Part shown: positions 45,065 through 54,311 of the stretch, one piece after another
Position numbering within the stretch: the first letter of the stretch is position 1
How the letters are laid out: each line of letters opens with the position of its first letter
Source: Streptomyces sp. NBC_00443
Lineage (GTDB): Bacteria; Actinomycetota; Actinomycetes; Streptomycetales; Streptomycetaceae
Reading direction: 5' to 3'
Assembly: GCF_036014175.1 (NCBI RefSeq)
Contig: NZ_CP107917.1
Span: forward strand, 806,001 to 870,000
DNA: 64,000 bases
Program-made: the position numbers and the translations under genes
Notes under the pieces: model-generated
What the model saw: the letters and a program-made list of their open reading frames with translations, nothing else
Told to the model about the DNA's origin: nothing
Databases searched by the model: none

Positions 45065-45856
45065 ATGACGATGTTTCGGGCAAGCGCGCGACGTACGCAC
45101 GACAAGGGACCCGCCGCCGAGGTACTCCGGCTGGTCAAGGTCACCAAGACCTACGGTGCGCAGGACAGCGCGGTGACGGCTCTGGACGGGGTCACCCTGG
45201 GGCTGGGGCAGGGCACCTTCACCGCGGTGATGGGACCGTCCGGTTCCGGCAAGACCACGCTGCTGCACTGCGCGGCCGGTCTCGACCGGCCCGACAGCGG
45301 CATCGTGTGCGTGGACGGTACCGAGCTGACCGGCGGTGGCGAGGCCGAGTTGACGAAGTTCCGGCGTGGCCGGATCGGGTTCGTGTTCCAGCAGTACAAC
45401 CTGCTGGAGACGCTGACCGTCGCGCAGAACACGGTGCTGCCGCTCAAGCTCGCCGGGCAGCGCGTCGACCGGAGGCGGGCCAAGGAGGTGCTGACGTCCG
45501 TCGGCCTCGGCGACCGGCTGGGACACCGTCCCGACCAGCTGTCCGGCGGTCAGCGCCAGCGAGTCGCCATCGCCCGCGCCCTGGTGACCGAGCCTCGGGT
45601 GATCTTCGCGGACGAGCCGACGGGCGCCCTGGACACACGCAGCGCGCGCGATGTGCTGCGGCTGCTCCAGGAGACCGTGCGGGTGCACGGCCGGACGGTG
45701 GTGATGGTGACCCACGATCCGGTCGCCGCCTCCTACGCGGACTCGGTGCTGTTCCTGGCGGACGGCCGGCTGGCGGGACGGCTGGACGCGCCGACGGCGG
45801 ACGCGGTGGCCGAACGCCTGGCGCACCTCGGCGACAACGTGACGACGGGGGTGTGA
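45065..45856 (+). CDS. ABC transporter ATP-binding protein (MacB/LolD type)
   Basis: The protein of about 263 residues has Walker A GPSGSGKTT, Q-loop FVFQQYNLLETLT, signature LSGGQRQRVAIARAL, Walker B VIFADEPTGAL and the H-loop VMVTHD. This is the MacB/LolD/FtsE class that powers FtsX-like permeases. GGGGAG lies just upstream of ATG 45065; ATG 45071 has better spacing. The permease gene starts 3 bp after its stop. Such pairs expel peptides or antibiotics or act on the envelope; the substrate is unknown. Confidence 0.9.
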   Translation: MTMFRASARRTHDKGPAAEVLRLVKVTKTYGAQDSAVTALDGVTLGLGQGTFTAVMGPSGSGKTTLLHCAAGLDRPDSGIVCVDGTELTGGGEAELTKFRRGRIGFVFQQYNLLETLTVAQNTVLPLKLAGQRVDRRRAKEVLTSVGLGDRLGHRPDQLSGGQRQRVAIARALVTEPRVIFADEPTGALDTRSARDVLRLLQETVRVHGRTVVMVTHDPVAASYADSVLFLADGRLAGRLDAPTADAVAERLAHLGDNVTTGV

Positions 45857-45859
45857 GCG

Positions 45860-47170
45860 ATGTTCATGCTGGCCATGCGGTCGATACGGCACCGCCCCGG
45901 GCGGTTCCTGGCCACGCTGCTGTCCGCGTTTCTCGGCGCCGCGATCATCATGACCTTCAACTCGATGCACGACACGGCCGGGCAGGACGGCGTCGACTCG
46001 ACCAGCGCGGAGACACTGTCCACCGCGGCGGGCGTCGTCGGTGGCTACGGCACCCTGCTGGTCTTCTTCGCCGTCGCCTCGGCCCTGACGGTCAACGTCC
46101 GTCAGCGTACGGCCGAGTTGGAGCTGCTGCGCTGCTCGGGGGCGACGCCGGCGCAGCTCAAGCGGATGGTCGTCGGCGAGGCGGTGGTCGTGGCCCTGGT
46201 GGGCGCGGCGCTGGCGATCGGCCCGGCGATGCTGGGCGGCCGGGCGCTGCTGGAGGTGTTCCAGGACAGCGGCCAGGTCGCCGGGTCCGTGGACCACTCC
46301 TTCGGTCCGATCGCGCTCCTGTCGGGCATCGACATCACGCTGCTCGCTTCGGCGGGCGCCGCCTTCCTCGCCGTACGGCGGGCGACGCGCGGACCACAAC
46401 GGCGGGGCGGGGCACGGAAGTTCCTCGCGTACGGCGCGCTGGTCACCGGGGCGGTCGCCGTCTCCTCCACGTTCGCGTTCTCGGCGACGGACGCGGCTCT
46501 GATGGCGGCGCCTGCCTACGGGGCGATCCTGCTGTCGGTGGGCTTCGCGCTGATGGCGCCGCAGCTCCTGGAGGGCGTGCTGGACCGGCTCCCGCTGAAC
46601 GGGGCGAGCGGCTGGCTGGCCGTACGGAACCTGCGGGAGCGAGCCGGTCAGCTGGCCGGGATCCTGGTGTCGCTGATCCTGTTCACGGCGGTGGCCACGG
46701 CCACGCTCACCATGCAGGCGGTGGAGAGCGACGCCGTCGCGGCCTCTGGTCTGACGAAGTCGGTCGACGCCAAGAACCTGGAGACGCTCAACTTCACGGT
46801 CGTCGGCATCATCGTCGTCTTCGTGTGCGTGATGCTGGTCAACTCGCTGTGCGCGGCGACGAGTTACCGCGGCCGGGAGTTCGGGCAGCAGCGCCTGGCG
46901 GGGGCGACTCCGGGGCAGGTGCTCGGCACGGTCGGCGCCGAGACGCTGATCCTGACCGTCTCCGGAGTCCTCCTCGGCATGGTGGCCGCGCTGGCCGGGA
47001 TCGTCCCGTTCACGATGGTCCGCACCGACGGGGTGCTGCCGGGCCAGGCCTACGGCACGGCGGTCGCCGTGGTCGCGGTCGCGGCGACGGTGACCCTGGG
47101 CACGAGCCTGGCCACGGCCCGGCGGATGCTGCGCACGCCGGCTGTGGGGGCGGTCGCGGTGGCGTCTTGA
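45860..47170 (+). CDS. FtsX-like ABC transporter permease
   Basis: The 436-residue protein has an N-terminal membrane helix (FLATLLSAFLGAAIIMTF). Two FtsX-type modules follow (QRTAELELLRCSGATPAQLKRMVVGEA and REFGQQRLAGATPGQVLGTVGAE), each with its set of membrane helices. It forms the membrane part of the transporter with the preceding ATPase. There is no MacA-like partner or two-component system nearby. Confidence 0.88.
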   Translation: MFMLAMRSIRHRPGRFLATLLSAFLGAAIIMTFNSMHDTAGQDGVDSTSAETLSTAAGVVGGYGTLLVFFAVASALTVNVRQRTAELELLRCSGATPAQLKRMVVGEAVVVALVGAALAIGPAMLGGRALLEVFQDSGQVAGSVDHSFGPIALLSGIDITLLASAGAAFLAVRRATRGPQRRGGARKFLAYGALVTGAVAVSSTFAFSATDAALMAAPAYGAILLSVGFALMAPQLLEGVLDRLPLNGASGWLAVRNLRERAGQLAGILVSLILFTAVATATLTMQAVESDAVAASGLTKSVDAKNLETLNFTVVGIIVVFVCVMLVNSLCAATSYRGREFGQQRLAGATPGQVLGTVGAETLILTVSGVLLGMVAALAGIVPFTMVRTDGVLPGQAYGTAVAVVAVAATVTLGTSLATARRMLRTPAVGAVAVAS

Positions 47171-47205
47171 CGCCGGGTGCGACCCGGACATCAGGTATGA
47201 CGAGA

Positions 47206-47235
47206 GGCGGTCACCGCGGTGGCCGCCCCTTCTTG
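47206..47235 (+). terminator. Terminator after the ABC permease
   Basis: GGCGGTCACC (47206-47215) and GGTGGCCGCC (47218-47227) pair with one G-T, followed by CCTTCTTGT. It lies between two convergent genes and may serve both. Confidence 0.65.
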
Positions 47236-47261
47236 TGTCCCTGCACGGCGGCCGCCCTGTG

Positions 47262-47831
47262 TCACTCCACGCCGGCCGCGTCCAGCAGCGCGGTCACGGT
47301 CGCGGTGGCCAGCCCGTCCAGCGCCTCGACCTTCGCGCCCGCCCGGGCACTGGCCCCGTCGAAGACCAGCATCAGCTGGCGGGCGAGCAGCTCAGGATCC
47401 CGCGCCCCGCCCTCCTGCGCACGCGCACGGAGGAAGCCCCGCATCCAGTCCTTCGCACCGCGCGCGACCACGCTCGCCGGATGCTCGGGATCCTTCAGCT
47501 CGACCAGGGCCGCGAGGTAGGGACAGCCGCGGTAGTCGGGTTCGGTGGACGCCTTCTCCAGCCGCTCGAAGACATGAAGGATCCGCTCGCGGGGCGTACC
47601 CGCGTCCTGCGAGCCGGGCGCCAGCAGTGCCTCGTACGCCGGAAGGCGTCGGGCCAGGCTCGCCGCGAGGACCTCGTCCTTGCTCGCGAACAGCTGGTAC
47701 ATGGACCGCTTCGAGACCCCGGCGGTCCGGCACAGTGCCTCGACGCCGACGGAGACGCCGTCGCGGTAGAAGAGCTCGGACGCCGCGTCGAGGAGCCGGT
47801 CCTTGGTGGACGCCTTGTCTGTCGTGGCCAT
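47262..47831 (-). CDS. TetR family regulator of the AAACCGATCGGTTT regulon
   Basis: The 189-residue protein has a TetR helix-turn-helix (VGVEALCRTAGVSKRSMYQLFASKDEV) and a helical C-terminal domain. A GAAACCGATCGGTATC palindrome lies 32 bp before its start, and two near-identical sites lie before the SDR gene at 50931. It is therefore very likely an autorepressor that also controls the SDR and perhaps the MDR oxidoreductase. The ligand is unknown. Confidence 0.88.
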   Translation of the reverse strand: MATTDKASTKDRLLDAASELFYRDGVSVGVEALCRTAGVSKRSMYQLFASKDEVLAASLARRLPAYEALLAPGSQDAGTPRERILHVFERLEKASTEPDYRGCPYLAALVELKDPEHPASVVARGAKDWMRGFLRARAQEGGARDPELLARQLMLVFDGASARAGAKVEALDGLATATVTALLDAAGVE

Positions 47832-47863
47832 ACGCCGAGGCTACCGCGCACCGGGCCGGGACG

Positions 47864-47879
47864 GAAACCGATCGGTATC
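47864..47879. promoter_or_regulatory. TetR operator at its own gene
   Basis: GAAACCGATCGGTATC is a 16-bp palindrome with one mismatch, in the promoter region of the TetR gene. It matches the two sites at 50960-51009. Confidence 0.7.
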
Positions 47880-48004
47880 CAGTGAGGAAGGCCTCGGAAA
47901 GGCGTCGGGATCACAGGTGACAGTGGAGGTGAACAAGCGCTTAGATAGTGCCTGGACCAGATAGGTGACCGGAACAGACATCTCCCACCCAGCCGGAGGC
48001 CCCG

Positions 48005-48862
48005 TTGTTCACATCCGTCGACGACGTCTCCGCACGTCTGGCCGAGACCGGCTATCTCGCCTCGCCCGCGGTCGCCACGACCGTCTTCCTCGCCGACCGC
48101 CTCGGCAAGCCGCTCCTGGTGGAGGGCCCGGCCGGGGTCGGCAAGACGGAGCTCGCCAAGGCCGTGGCCGAGGTCGCCGGGGCGCGGCTCGTGCGCCTGC
48201 AGTGCTACGAGGGCGTCGACGAGTCCCGGGCGCTGTACGAGTGGAACCACGCCAAGCAGCTGCTGCGCATCAGCGCGGGCCGCGACGAGACGTGGGACGA
48301 GGCGCGCACGGACATCTTCAGCGAGGAGTTCCTCCTCACGCGGCCACTGCTGACGGCCATCCGGGGCGACGAGGCGAAGGTCCTGCTGATCGACGAGACC
48401 GACAAGGCGGACGTCGAGGTGGAGGGCCTGCTGCTGGAGGTGCTCAGCGACTTCCAGGTGACCGTCCCCGAACTCGGCACGATCACCGCGACGCGCCGCC
48501 CGTTCGTCGTCCTCACGTCCAACGCCAGCCGTGAACTGTCCGAGGCGCTGCGCCGCCGTTGCCTCTTCCTCCACATCGGCTTCCCGGACGAGGAGCTGGA
48601 GCGCAGGATCGTACGGCTGAAGGTGCCGGGGCTCGACGAGACGCTGGCCCGCTCCGTCGTCCGGGTCGTGGGCGCGCTGCGGGCGATGGACCTGCGCAAG
48701 GTGCCGTCGGTCGCCGAGACCATCGACTGGGCGCGCACCCTGCTGGCGCTGGGCGCCGACACGCTGGACGAGACCGTCGTGCAGGCCAGCCTCGGCGTGC
48801 TCCTCAAGCACCAGGACGACGTCCTCAAGGCGACCGCCAAGCTCGATCTGGACGCCCTGTGA
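48005..48862 (+). CDS. MoxR-family AAA+ ATPase
   Basis: The 285-residue protein has Walker A EGPAGVGKTE, Walker B VLLIDETDKAD, sensor 1 VVLTSNASRELS and the arginine-rich region LRRRCLFL. MoxR ATPases act with VWA-domain proteins to mature or assemble metal enzymes and complexes. The start is TTG 48005 with CCGGAGG 5 bases upstream. The VWA partner gene overlaps its stop (GTGA). Confidence 0.88.
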   Translation: MFTSVDDVSARLAETGYLASPAVATTVFLADRLGKPLLVEGPAGVGKTELAKAVAEVAGARLVRLQCYEGVDESRALYEWNHAKQLLRISAGRDETWDEARTDIFSEEFLLTRPLLTAIRGDEAKVLLIDETDKADVEVEGLLLEVLSDFQVTVPELGTITATRRPFVVLTSNASRELSEALRRRCLFLHIGFPDEELERRIVRLKVPGLDETLARSVVRVVGALRAMDLRKVPSVAETIDWARTLLALGADTLDETVVQASLGVLLKHQDDVLKATAKLDLDAL

Positions 48863-50217
48863 CCACGCCCGCGGGCGTCGCGGAACGGCTGACGTCCCTC
48901 GTCTCGGCGCTGCGCGCGCACGGTGTCCGGATCGGCACCGGCGAGACGGTCGACGCGGGGCGGGCGATGGAGGTCCTCGGCCTTGCGGACCGGGAGCTGC
49001 TGCGCGAGGGTCTGGCGGCGACGCTGTTGCACGGAAACGGGCAACGGCCGGTGTTCGACCCGGTCTTCGACCTCTACTTCCCGCGTGGTGTCGGCGCGCC
49101 CGAGCAGAGGGCGGCAGGGCGGGACGACCTGCGCGACCGCCTGGTGACGGCCCTGGCCGCCGACGACCAGGCCCTGATGGGCCGGCTGGCGGCCGAGGCG
49201 GTCGACGGTTTCGGTGGTTACGGCTCCTCGCCGGAGTCGGACGGCTGGTCGTCGTACCAGACGCTGGAACGGCTGCGCCCGCAGACCCTGCTGGCCCGTG
49301 TCCGCGACACCGTCCGTGGGCAGGGCGGGAGTCCGGGGTTCACGGACCGGCTGCTGGAGGACGAGATCCGGCAGCGCATCGAGGCGTTCCGGGCACTGGT
49401 GGCCGCGGAGGCGCGGCGCCGGGTCGCGGAGCGGCGCGGACGGGACGAGATCGCCCGGCGGGCGGTGGCTCCGACCGCCGACCGGGTCGACTTCCTCTTC
49501 GCCGGGAAGGCTCAACTGGCCGAGCTGCGCAGGGCCGTTCAGCCACTCGCCCGCAAGCTCGCGACCCGGCTCGCGGCACGCCGTCGTCGCGCTTCACGGG
49601 GCAGCATCGATCTTCGGCGGACCCTGCGCGGTTCGCTGTCGACGGGTGGCGTGCCGATGAAGCCGGTGCTGCGCCGGCGCCGGCCCGTCCGCCCCGAACT
49701 GGTGCTGCTGTGCGATGTGTCGGGGTCGGTGTCGGGCTTCTCGGACTTCACGATGCTGCTGGTTCAGGCGCTGCACGACCAGTTCAGCAAGGTGCGTGTG
49801 TTCGCCTTCGTCAACCGGATCGACGAGGTGACCGGTCTGCTCCAGCGCGGGACCGCCGACCCGGAGGGGCTCAGCACTCGCATCGGGGCGGAGGCCACGC
49901 TCACGGGCTATCACGGCAGCAGCGACTACGGCATGGCGCTGGGCGAGTTCGCGGAGCGGTACGGCGACACGGTCGGCCATCGCACGACCGTGTTCGTCCT
50001 CGGTGACGCCCGCACCAACCAGAGCGACCCGAACCTGCCCGCCGTACGGCAGATCTCCGAACGGGCCCGTCGCGTCTACTGGCTGAACCCGGAGCAGCGC
50101 TCACGCTGGGGCACGGGCGACTCCGCCGCGCCCGCCTACGCGGAGTTGGTCGAGATGCACGAGTGCCGTACCGCCCGGCAGCTCAGCGCGCTGGTGGCGC
50201 GCCTGCTGCCGGTGTGA
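48859..50217 (+). CDS. VWA-domain (CoxE-like) protein
   Basis: The 452-residue protein has a helical, Arg-rich N-terminal half and a C-terminal CoxE-type von Willebrand A domain. Its MIDAS starts with LCDVSGSVSGFSDF (from about residue 285); SSDYGMALGEF and FVLGDARTN complete the metal site. It is translationally coupled to the MoxR gene, forming a two-gene chaperone unit. No carbon monoxide dehydrogenase or other evident client is encoded nearby, so the target is unknown. Confidence 0.87.
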   Translation: MTTPAGVAERLTSLVSALRAHGVRIGTGETVDAGRAMEVLGLADRELLREGLAATLLHGNGQRPVFDPVFDLYFPRGVGAPEQRAAGRDDLRDRLVTALAADDQALMGRLAAEAVDGFGGYGSSPESDGWSSYQTLERLRPQTLLARVRDTVRGQGGSPGFTDRLLEDEIRQRIEAFRALVAAEARRRVAERRGRDEIARRAVAPTADRVDFLFAGKAQLAELRRAVQPLARKLATRLAARRRRASRGSIDLRRTLRGSLSTGGVPMKPVLRRRRPVRPELVLLCDVSGSVSGFSDFTMLLVQALHDQFSKVRVFAFVNRIDEVTGLLQRGTADPEGLSTRIGAEATLTGYHGSSDYGMALGEFAERYGDTVGHRTTVFVLGDARTNQSDPNLPAVRQISERARRVYWLNPEQRSRWGTGDSAAPAYAELVEMHECRTARQLSALVARLLPV

Positions 50218-50229
50218 TCAGGGCGGGGA

Positions 50230-50931
50230 TCAGGCTGCGAGCTGCGGGTACAGAGTGGCCGGGTCGGCCGCCAGGCCCGCCTTGACCTGCCGCGAGATGT
50301 CGTCGGCCAGGACCTCGAGGGCGCCCGACGCGATCCCGTCGAGGGCCTGTGCGGCGACACTCTCGGCCGTGGACTTGGGCGCGTCGATGCCGACGGTCAG
50401 GTCAGTGTCGACGTATCCGACGTGCAGGCCCGTGACCTCGATGCCGCGCGGCTTCAGGTCCAGGCGCAGTGAGTTGGTCTGGGACCAGAAGGCGGCCTTG
50501 GACGCGCTGTAGGAACCGGCGAGACCGATCCACGACAGCACGGAGTGGACGTTCAGGATGTGCCCGCCGCCGTTGCGTTCGAGGACGGGCACGAAGGCCC
50601 GCGTGACCAGGAGGGGGCCGTAGAAGTTGGTCTCGAACTCACGGCGGACGTCCTCGACGGGAGAGTCGAGGAAGTTCGCGTTGACCGACGCGCCCGCGTT
50701 GTTGATCAGCAGGGTGACGTCCTGCGCCTGCTCGGCCGCCGCCGCGACGGACGCGGGGTCGGTCACCTCCAGGGCGAGCGGCACGGCGTCGGGGTGGGTG
50801 ACGGTGCGCGGGTCGCGGGCGGTGGCGTACACCTTCCTCGCGCCCCGCTCGTACAGGGCTGTGACCAGGGCACGGCCGATGCCGCGGCTGCCGCCGGTGA
50901 CCAGGGCGACGGAACCTTCGATGGCGGTCAT
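50230..50931 (-). CDS. SDR family oxidoreductase under TetR control
   Basis: The 233-residue classical short-chain dehydrogenase has the cofactor motif TGGSRGIG, NNAG, the catalytic Ser in VHSVLSW and the YSASK pair (about residue 148). The substrate is unknown. Its upstream region carries two copies of the TetR palindrome (50960-50975 and 50994-51009), so it is induced when that repressor releases. It converges with the VWA gene. Confidence 0.88.
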   Translation of the reverse strand: MTAIEGSVALVTGGSRGIGRALVTALYERGARKVYATARDPRTVTHPDAVPLALEVTDPASVAAAAEQAQDVTLLINNAGASVNANFLDSPVEDVRREFETNFYGPLLVTRAFVPVLERNGGGHILNVHSVLSWIGLAGSYSASKAAFWSQTNSLRLDLKPRGIEVTGLHVGYVDTDLTVGIDAPKSTAESVAAQALDGIASGALEVLADDISRQVKAGLAADPATLYPQLAA

Positions 50932-50959
50932 GGGACTCTCCAGGCTCTCTCGACACGCA

Positions 50960-51009
50960 GAAACCGATCGGTTTCCATCTGCGGGTCCCAGCGTAAACCG
51001 ATCGGTTTC
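50960..51009. promoter_or_regulatory. Tandem TetR operators
   Basis: GAAACCGATCGGTTTC (50960-50975) is a perfect 16-bp palindrome. A second copy at 50994-51009 (TAAACCGATCGGTTTC) differs only in the outermost base. Their centres are 34 bp apart, about three helical turns, so two dimers would sit on the same face of the DNA. Confidence 0.8.
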
Positions 51010-51111
51010 ATCCGGGCAAGGCCGGGGGCGACCCTGAGAAAATCAGGGTTCATCCCCGATATCCGCTTCCGACGGCCGTCCGTAGGCTCGCCAGAGATGG
51101 AGGGGGATCCC

Positions 51112-52089
51112 ATGAAGGCAGTGATTCAGGACCGGTACGGCTCGGCGGACGTGCTGGAGTTCCGGGACATCGACAGGCCGGTGCCGGCCACCGACGAGGT
51201 GCTGGTGCGGGTGCACGCGGCCTCGGTCAACGCCTACGACTGGCACTTCATGCGCGGGGATCCCTTGATCGGCCGCGGCATGATGGGCCTGCGCCGGCCC
51301 AAGGCGCGCGTGCGGGGCCGGGACTTCGCAGGCACGGTGGAGGCGGTGGGCGCCGGGGTCACGGGACTCAAGCCGGGCGACGAGGTGTACGGGGAAGCCG
51401 ACGGCGCATTCGCGGAGTACGTGTGCGCGCGGGACAGCGAGGTCGGCCCGAAGCCGGCCAACCTCACCTTCGAGCAGGCGGCGGCGATACCGCTGGCGGG
51501 GAACACCGCCCTGATCGGCCTGCGCGACGTCGCCCGGGTGCAGCCGGGCCAGACGGTCCTGGTGAACGGGGCGTCGGGCGGGGTGGGCACGTTCGCCGTG
51601 CAACTCGGCAAGGCCTACGGGGCGGAGGTGACGGCCGTGTGCAGCACGAGGAACGTGGACCTGGTCCGCTCACTCGGCGCCGACCGGGTCGTCGACTACA
51701 CGCAGGAGGACTTCACCCAGGGCGAGCAGCGGTACGACGTGGTGCTTGACCTCGTCGGCAATCGCTCGCTCGGGGAGTTCCGGCGCGTGCTGACGCCCAC
51801 CGGGACGCTCATTCTGTCCGGCGGCGGGGTGTACGAGGGCGGCAGCGTCGTCGGCCCCATGGCGCTCTTCCTCAAGCGGCGGCTGGCGGCGCCCTTCGCG
51901 CGCCCGCAGCAGTTGCTCGAGATCTCGGCCCGGCAGAGCAGGGTCAACCTGGCGGCGCTCCGCGAACTCGCCGATTCCGGCAAGATCGCCCCGGTCGTCG
52001 AGCGGACGTATCCGCTGAGCGAGGCGGCCGAGGCGATCCGGTACATGGAGGCGAAGCACGCGCGCGCGAAGATAGTTGTCACCGTCTGA
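51112..52089 (+). CDS. MDR-family NAD(P)-dependent oxidoreductase (quinone-oxidoreductase-like)
   Basis: The 325-residue protein has the GroES-like N-terminal domain (EVLVRVHAASVNAYDW) and a Rossmann domain (VLVNGASGGVGTFAVQLGKAYGA, about residues 145-170). It lacks the catalytic zinc ligands of alcohol dehydrogenases, as quinone oxidoreductase-like members do. It should reduce quinones or enones with NADPH. GGAGGGGG precedes ATG 51112. It is divergent from the SDR, with the tandem TetR sites between them, so it may share that control. Confidence 0.88.
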   Translation: MKAVIQDRYGSADVLEFRDIDRPVPATDEVLVRVHAASVNAYDWHFMRGDPLIGRGMMGLRRPKARVRGRDFAGTVEAVGAGVTGLKPGDEVYGEADGAFAEYVCARDSEVGPKPANLTFEQAAAIPLAGNTALIGLRDVARVQPGQTVLVNGASGGVGTFAVQLGKAYGAEVTAVCSTRNVDLVRSLGADRVVDYTQEDFTQGEQRYDVVLDLVGNRSLGEFRRVLTPTGTLILSGGGVYEGGSVVGPMALFLKRRLAAPFARPQQLLEISARQSRVNLAALRELADSGKIAPVVERTYPLSEAAEAIRYMEAKHARAKIVVTV

Positions 52090-52118
52090 CGTGCCGGGTG
52101 AGGGGCCGGCGCCGGGAG

Positions 52119-52478
52119 CTACTTCTGCTTCGCGTACTCCCTGGCCGTCTGCCCCTGGAAGTCGTAGACCACGACCTGCTCGTCGCCCACGACCCAGGCG
52201 TCGTGTCCGGGCGAGCAGACGAAGACGTCGCCGGGGCCGACCTCGCTCTCGCCGCCTTCGTCCATGCGGATGTGCATGCGGCCTTGAACCACATAGCAGT
52301 TGTGGTGCATCTGACAGGTGTCGGTACCCGCGATGGCGGCCACGGACTCGGTCCAGCGCCAGCCGGGCTCGAAGGTCGCGACGGCGAAGTCGAGATCCGT
52401 CATGTGGACGGCTTCGAGGTGACCGCGGGGGAAATCGCGCCGCTCATCCGGCTTGTCGATGGGCTTCACTTCCAACAT
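52119..52478 (-). CDS. Cupin-domain protein
   Basis: The 119-residue protein has a single cupin barrel: MHHNCYVVQGRMHIRMDEG provides the first metal-binding motif and PGDVFVCSPGHDAWVVGDE the second. Small cupins of this type may be isomerases, dioxygenases or sensors; the substrate cannot be told. AAGGGAG lies 6 bases before ATG 52478. Gap of 142 bp to the upstream PLP enzyme in the same direction, with nothing recognisable in it. Confidence 0.8.
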   Translation of the reverse strand: MLEVKPIDKPDERRDFPRGHLEAVHMTDLDFAVATFEPGWRWTESVAAIAGTDTCQMHHNCYVVQGRMHIRMDEGGESEVGPGDVFVCSPGHDAWVVGDEQVVVYDFQGQTAREYAKQK

Positions 52479-52620
52479 GATGGGCTCCCTTCCGGCCGCG
52501 TCTGACCGCGACCGCGGCCGGCCTCCCCGGCGAACCCTGCGCACCGCCGTCGACGGCCGGCCCCCTACCACACCATCGTCCGCCCGGCCATCCGGGGCCG
52601 CCATTCGGGGGTACTCCCGC

Positions 52621-53598
52621 TCAGACCCCCGCCCCACAGAGCTCGGCAAAGCGCTCGGCATCGACGTTGCCCCCGGAGATGATCACGCCGACCCGGCGCG
52701 GCAGCACGCCTGCCCGGCCGGTGAGCAGGGCCGCCAGCGGGGTGGCGCCGCTCGGTTCGACGACGATCTTCAGGCGTTCGAAGGCGAACCGCATCGCGTC
52801 CCTGATCTCGTCGTCGCTGACCAACGCGATCGCGTCGACGAGCCGTCGGTTGACGGAGAAGGTGAGTGCGCCGGGGGTGTGCAGGGCCTGGCCGTCGGCG
52901 ATGGTGTGAGGTACCGGGATGCTGATGCGCCGCCCCGCCTCCAGGGATCGCTTGGTGTCGTCCCCGGCCTCCGGCTCCACGCCGATCATCCGGATGTCCG
53001 GGTACAGCCCCTTGGCCACCGTGGAGCTGCCGGCGATGAGCCCACCGCCGCCGACGGGCGTGAGCAGCGCACCCAACTCCCCCACTTCTTCGAGGAGTTC
53101 GAGGGCCGCCGTGCCCTGCCCGGCCATGATGTGCGTGTGCTCGTACGGCGGGATGACGGCGAGGCCGCGCTCGGCGGCGAGGGCCTCGGCGATCGCGACC
53201 CGGTCGCCGGTGTAGCGGTCGTAGGTGACGATCTCGGCGCCGTAGCCGACGGTCGCCGCACGCTTCGACGGCGGGGCGTCGTCGGGCATGACGATCACCG
53301 CGGTGGTGCCGAGTTCGCGGGCGGCGAGGGCGACGGCCTGCGCGTGGTTCCCGGAGGAGTATGCGGCGATGCCACGCTCCAACTGCTCCGGCGTCAGACG
53401 GGAGGCCGCGTTGTAGGCGCCGCGGAACTTGAAGGCGCCGACCCGCTGGAAGTTCTCGCACTTGAGGAAGACCTCCGCGCCGACGAGTTCGTCGAGCGTG
53501 CGCGAGCGCAGCACCGGGGTGCGGTGTGCGACGCCTTTGAGCCGGGCGGCAGCGTCGCGGACGTCGTCGAGGGTGACCGGTGGGGTGGCGGTCGTCAC
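52621..53598 (-). CDS. PLP-dependent threonine/serine dehydratase or racemase family enzyme
   Basis: The 325-residue fold-type II PLP enzyme has the Schiff-base Lys57 in FKFRGAY, SSGNHAQ, the phosphate-binding VGGGGLIAGS and the C-terminal ISGGNVD. It lacks an ACT regulatory domain, as in catabolic threonine ammonia-lyase, serine racemase and threo-3-hydroxyaspartate dehydratase. GTG 53598 follows AGGAGG and overlaps the regulator stop (GTGA), so it is coupled to a DauR-like regulator. That pairing favours degradation of a D- or beta-hydroxy amino acid. Confidence 0.87.
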   Translation of the reverse strand: MTTATPPVTLDDVRDAAARLKGVAHRTPVLRSRTLDELVGAEVFLKCENFQRVGAFKFRGAYNAASRLTPEQLERGIAAYSSGNHAQAVALAARELGTTAVIVMPDDAPPSKRAATVGYGAEIVTYDRYTGDRVAIAEALAAERGLAVIPPYEHTHIMAGQGTAALELLEEVGELGALLTPVGGGGLIAGSSTVAKGLYPDIRMIGVEPEAGDDTKRSLEAGRRISIPVPHTIADGQALHTPGALTFSVNRRLVDAIALVSDDEIRDAMRFAFERLKIVVEPSGATPLAALLTGRAGVLPRRVGVIISGGNVDAERFAELCGAGV

Positions 53599-54311
53599 GC
53601 GTGTCCTCCTGAGGGTGTCGTGTCGGTGGCGGCCTCGTCCGTCGCCGTCCCGGCCTCGGTGCGCGCCTGCGACAGGTAGCTGTAGGCGGACGCGCGGGAG
53701 ATGCCGAGGCGTGCCGCGACCTGTTCGATCGCGCGCCGCACGGCGAAGACGCCCCGCTCGTCCAGGCCGCGGAACAGCTCCAGGCGCTGGGCGCGTTCGA
53801 GACCGGCCCAGCTGCCGTTCTGCCGGAGCTGGTGGGCGTCGAGAATGGCGTCGACGACGGAGTCGATGTCGTTGCCGAAGGTCGTGACCGGTACGTCGGC
53901 CGTGGTTGCGCCGATGCCGGCGAGAGCTCCCAGCAGGGCGTGGGCGTCGTTGACTGCGGTGACGTCCAGGTTGACGCAGAGGGCACCGAACACGGCGCCC
54001 GTGGAGTCCCGCAGCACCATGGTGGACGCCTTGACCAGCTTGCCGTTCCGCGTGCGGGTCACGTAGTTGAGGTCGTCGCCCGCACCGTCGCCGCGCGCGA
54101 CGACCCGCATGCCGATCTCGCTCATCGCCCCGCCCACGGCCCGCCCGGTCACCGAACCGGCCACGGCGACCACGGACTTCTCCGGCCGCCGGTAGTCGTG
54201 CAGGACCACCTCGCACATCGGCCCGAACGTCGCCACGAGCCCGTCGACGACCGGCTTCAGCGCGGCCACGATCGCGTCCCGCTCCGCTTCGAGCGCCTGC
54301 TCGGCCGTCAT
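53595..54311 (-). CDS. YheO/DauR-like PAS and helix-turn-helix regulator
   Basis: The 238-residue protein has an N-terminal YheO-type PAS-like domain (about residues 10-125; FGPMCEVVLHDY, LRDSTGAVFGALCVNLDVT). A C-terminal helix-turn-helix of the DauR type follows (RRAIEQVAARLGISRASAYSYL). Such proteins control amino-acid use, for example D-arginine catabolism. It is the first gene of a two-gene unit with the PLP enzyme and probably activates or represses it according to its substrate. Confidence 0.83.
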   Translation of the reverse strand: MTAEQALEAERDAIVAALKPVVDGLVATFGPMCEVVLHDYRRPEKSVVAVAGSVTGRAVGGAMSEIGMRVVARGDGAGDDLNYVTRTRNGKLVKASTMVLRDSTGAVFGALCVNLDVTAVNDAHALLGALAGIGATTADVPVTTFGNDIDSVVDAILDAHQLRQNGSWAGLERAQRLELFRGLDERGVFAVRRAIEQVAARLGISRASAYSYLSQARTEAGTATDEAATDTTPSGGHA

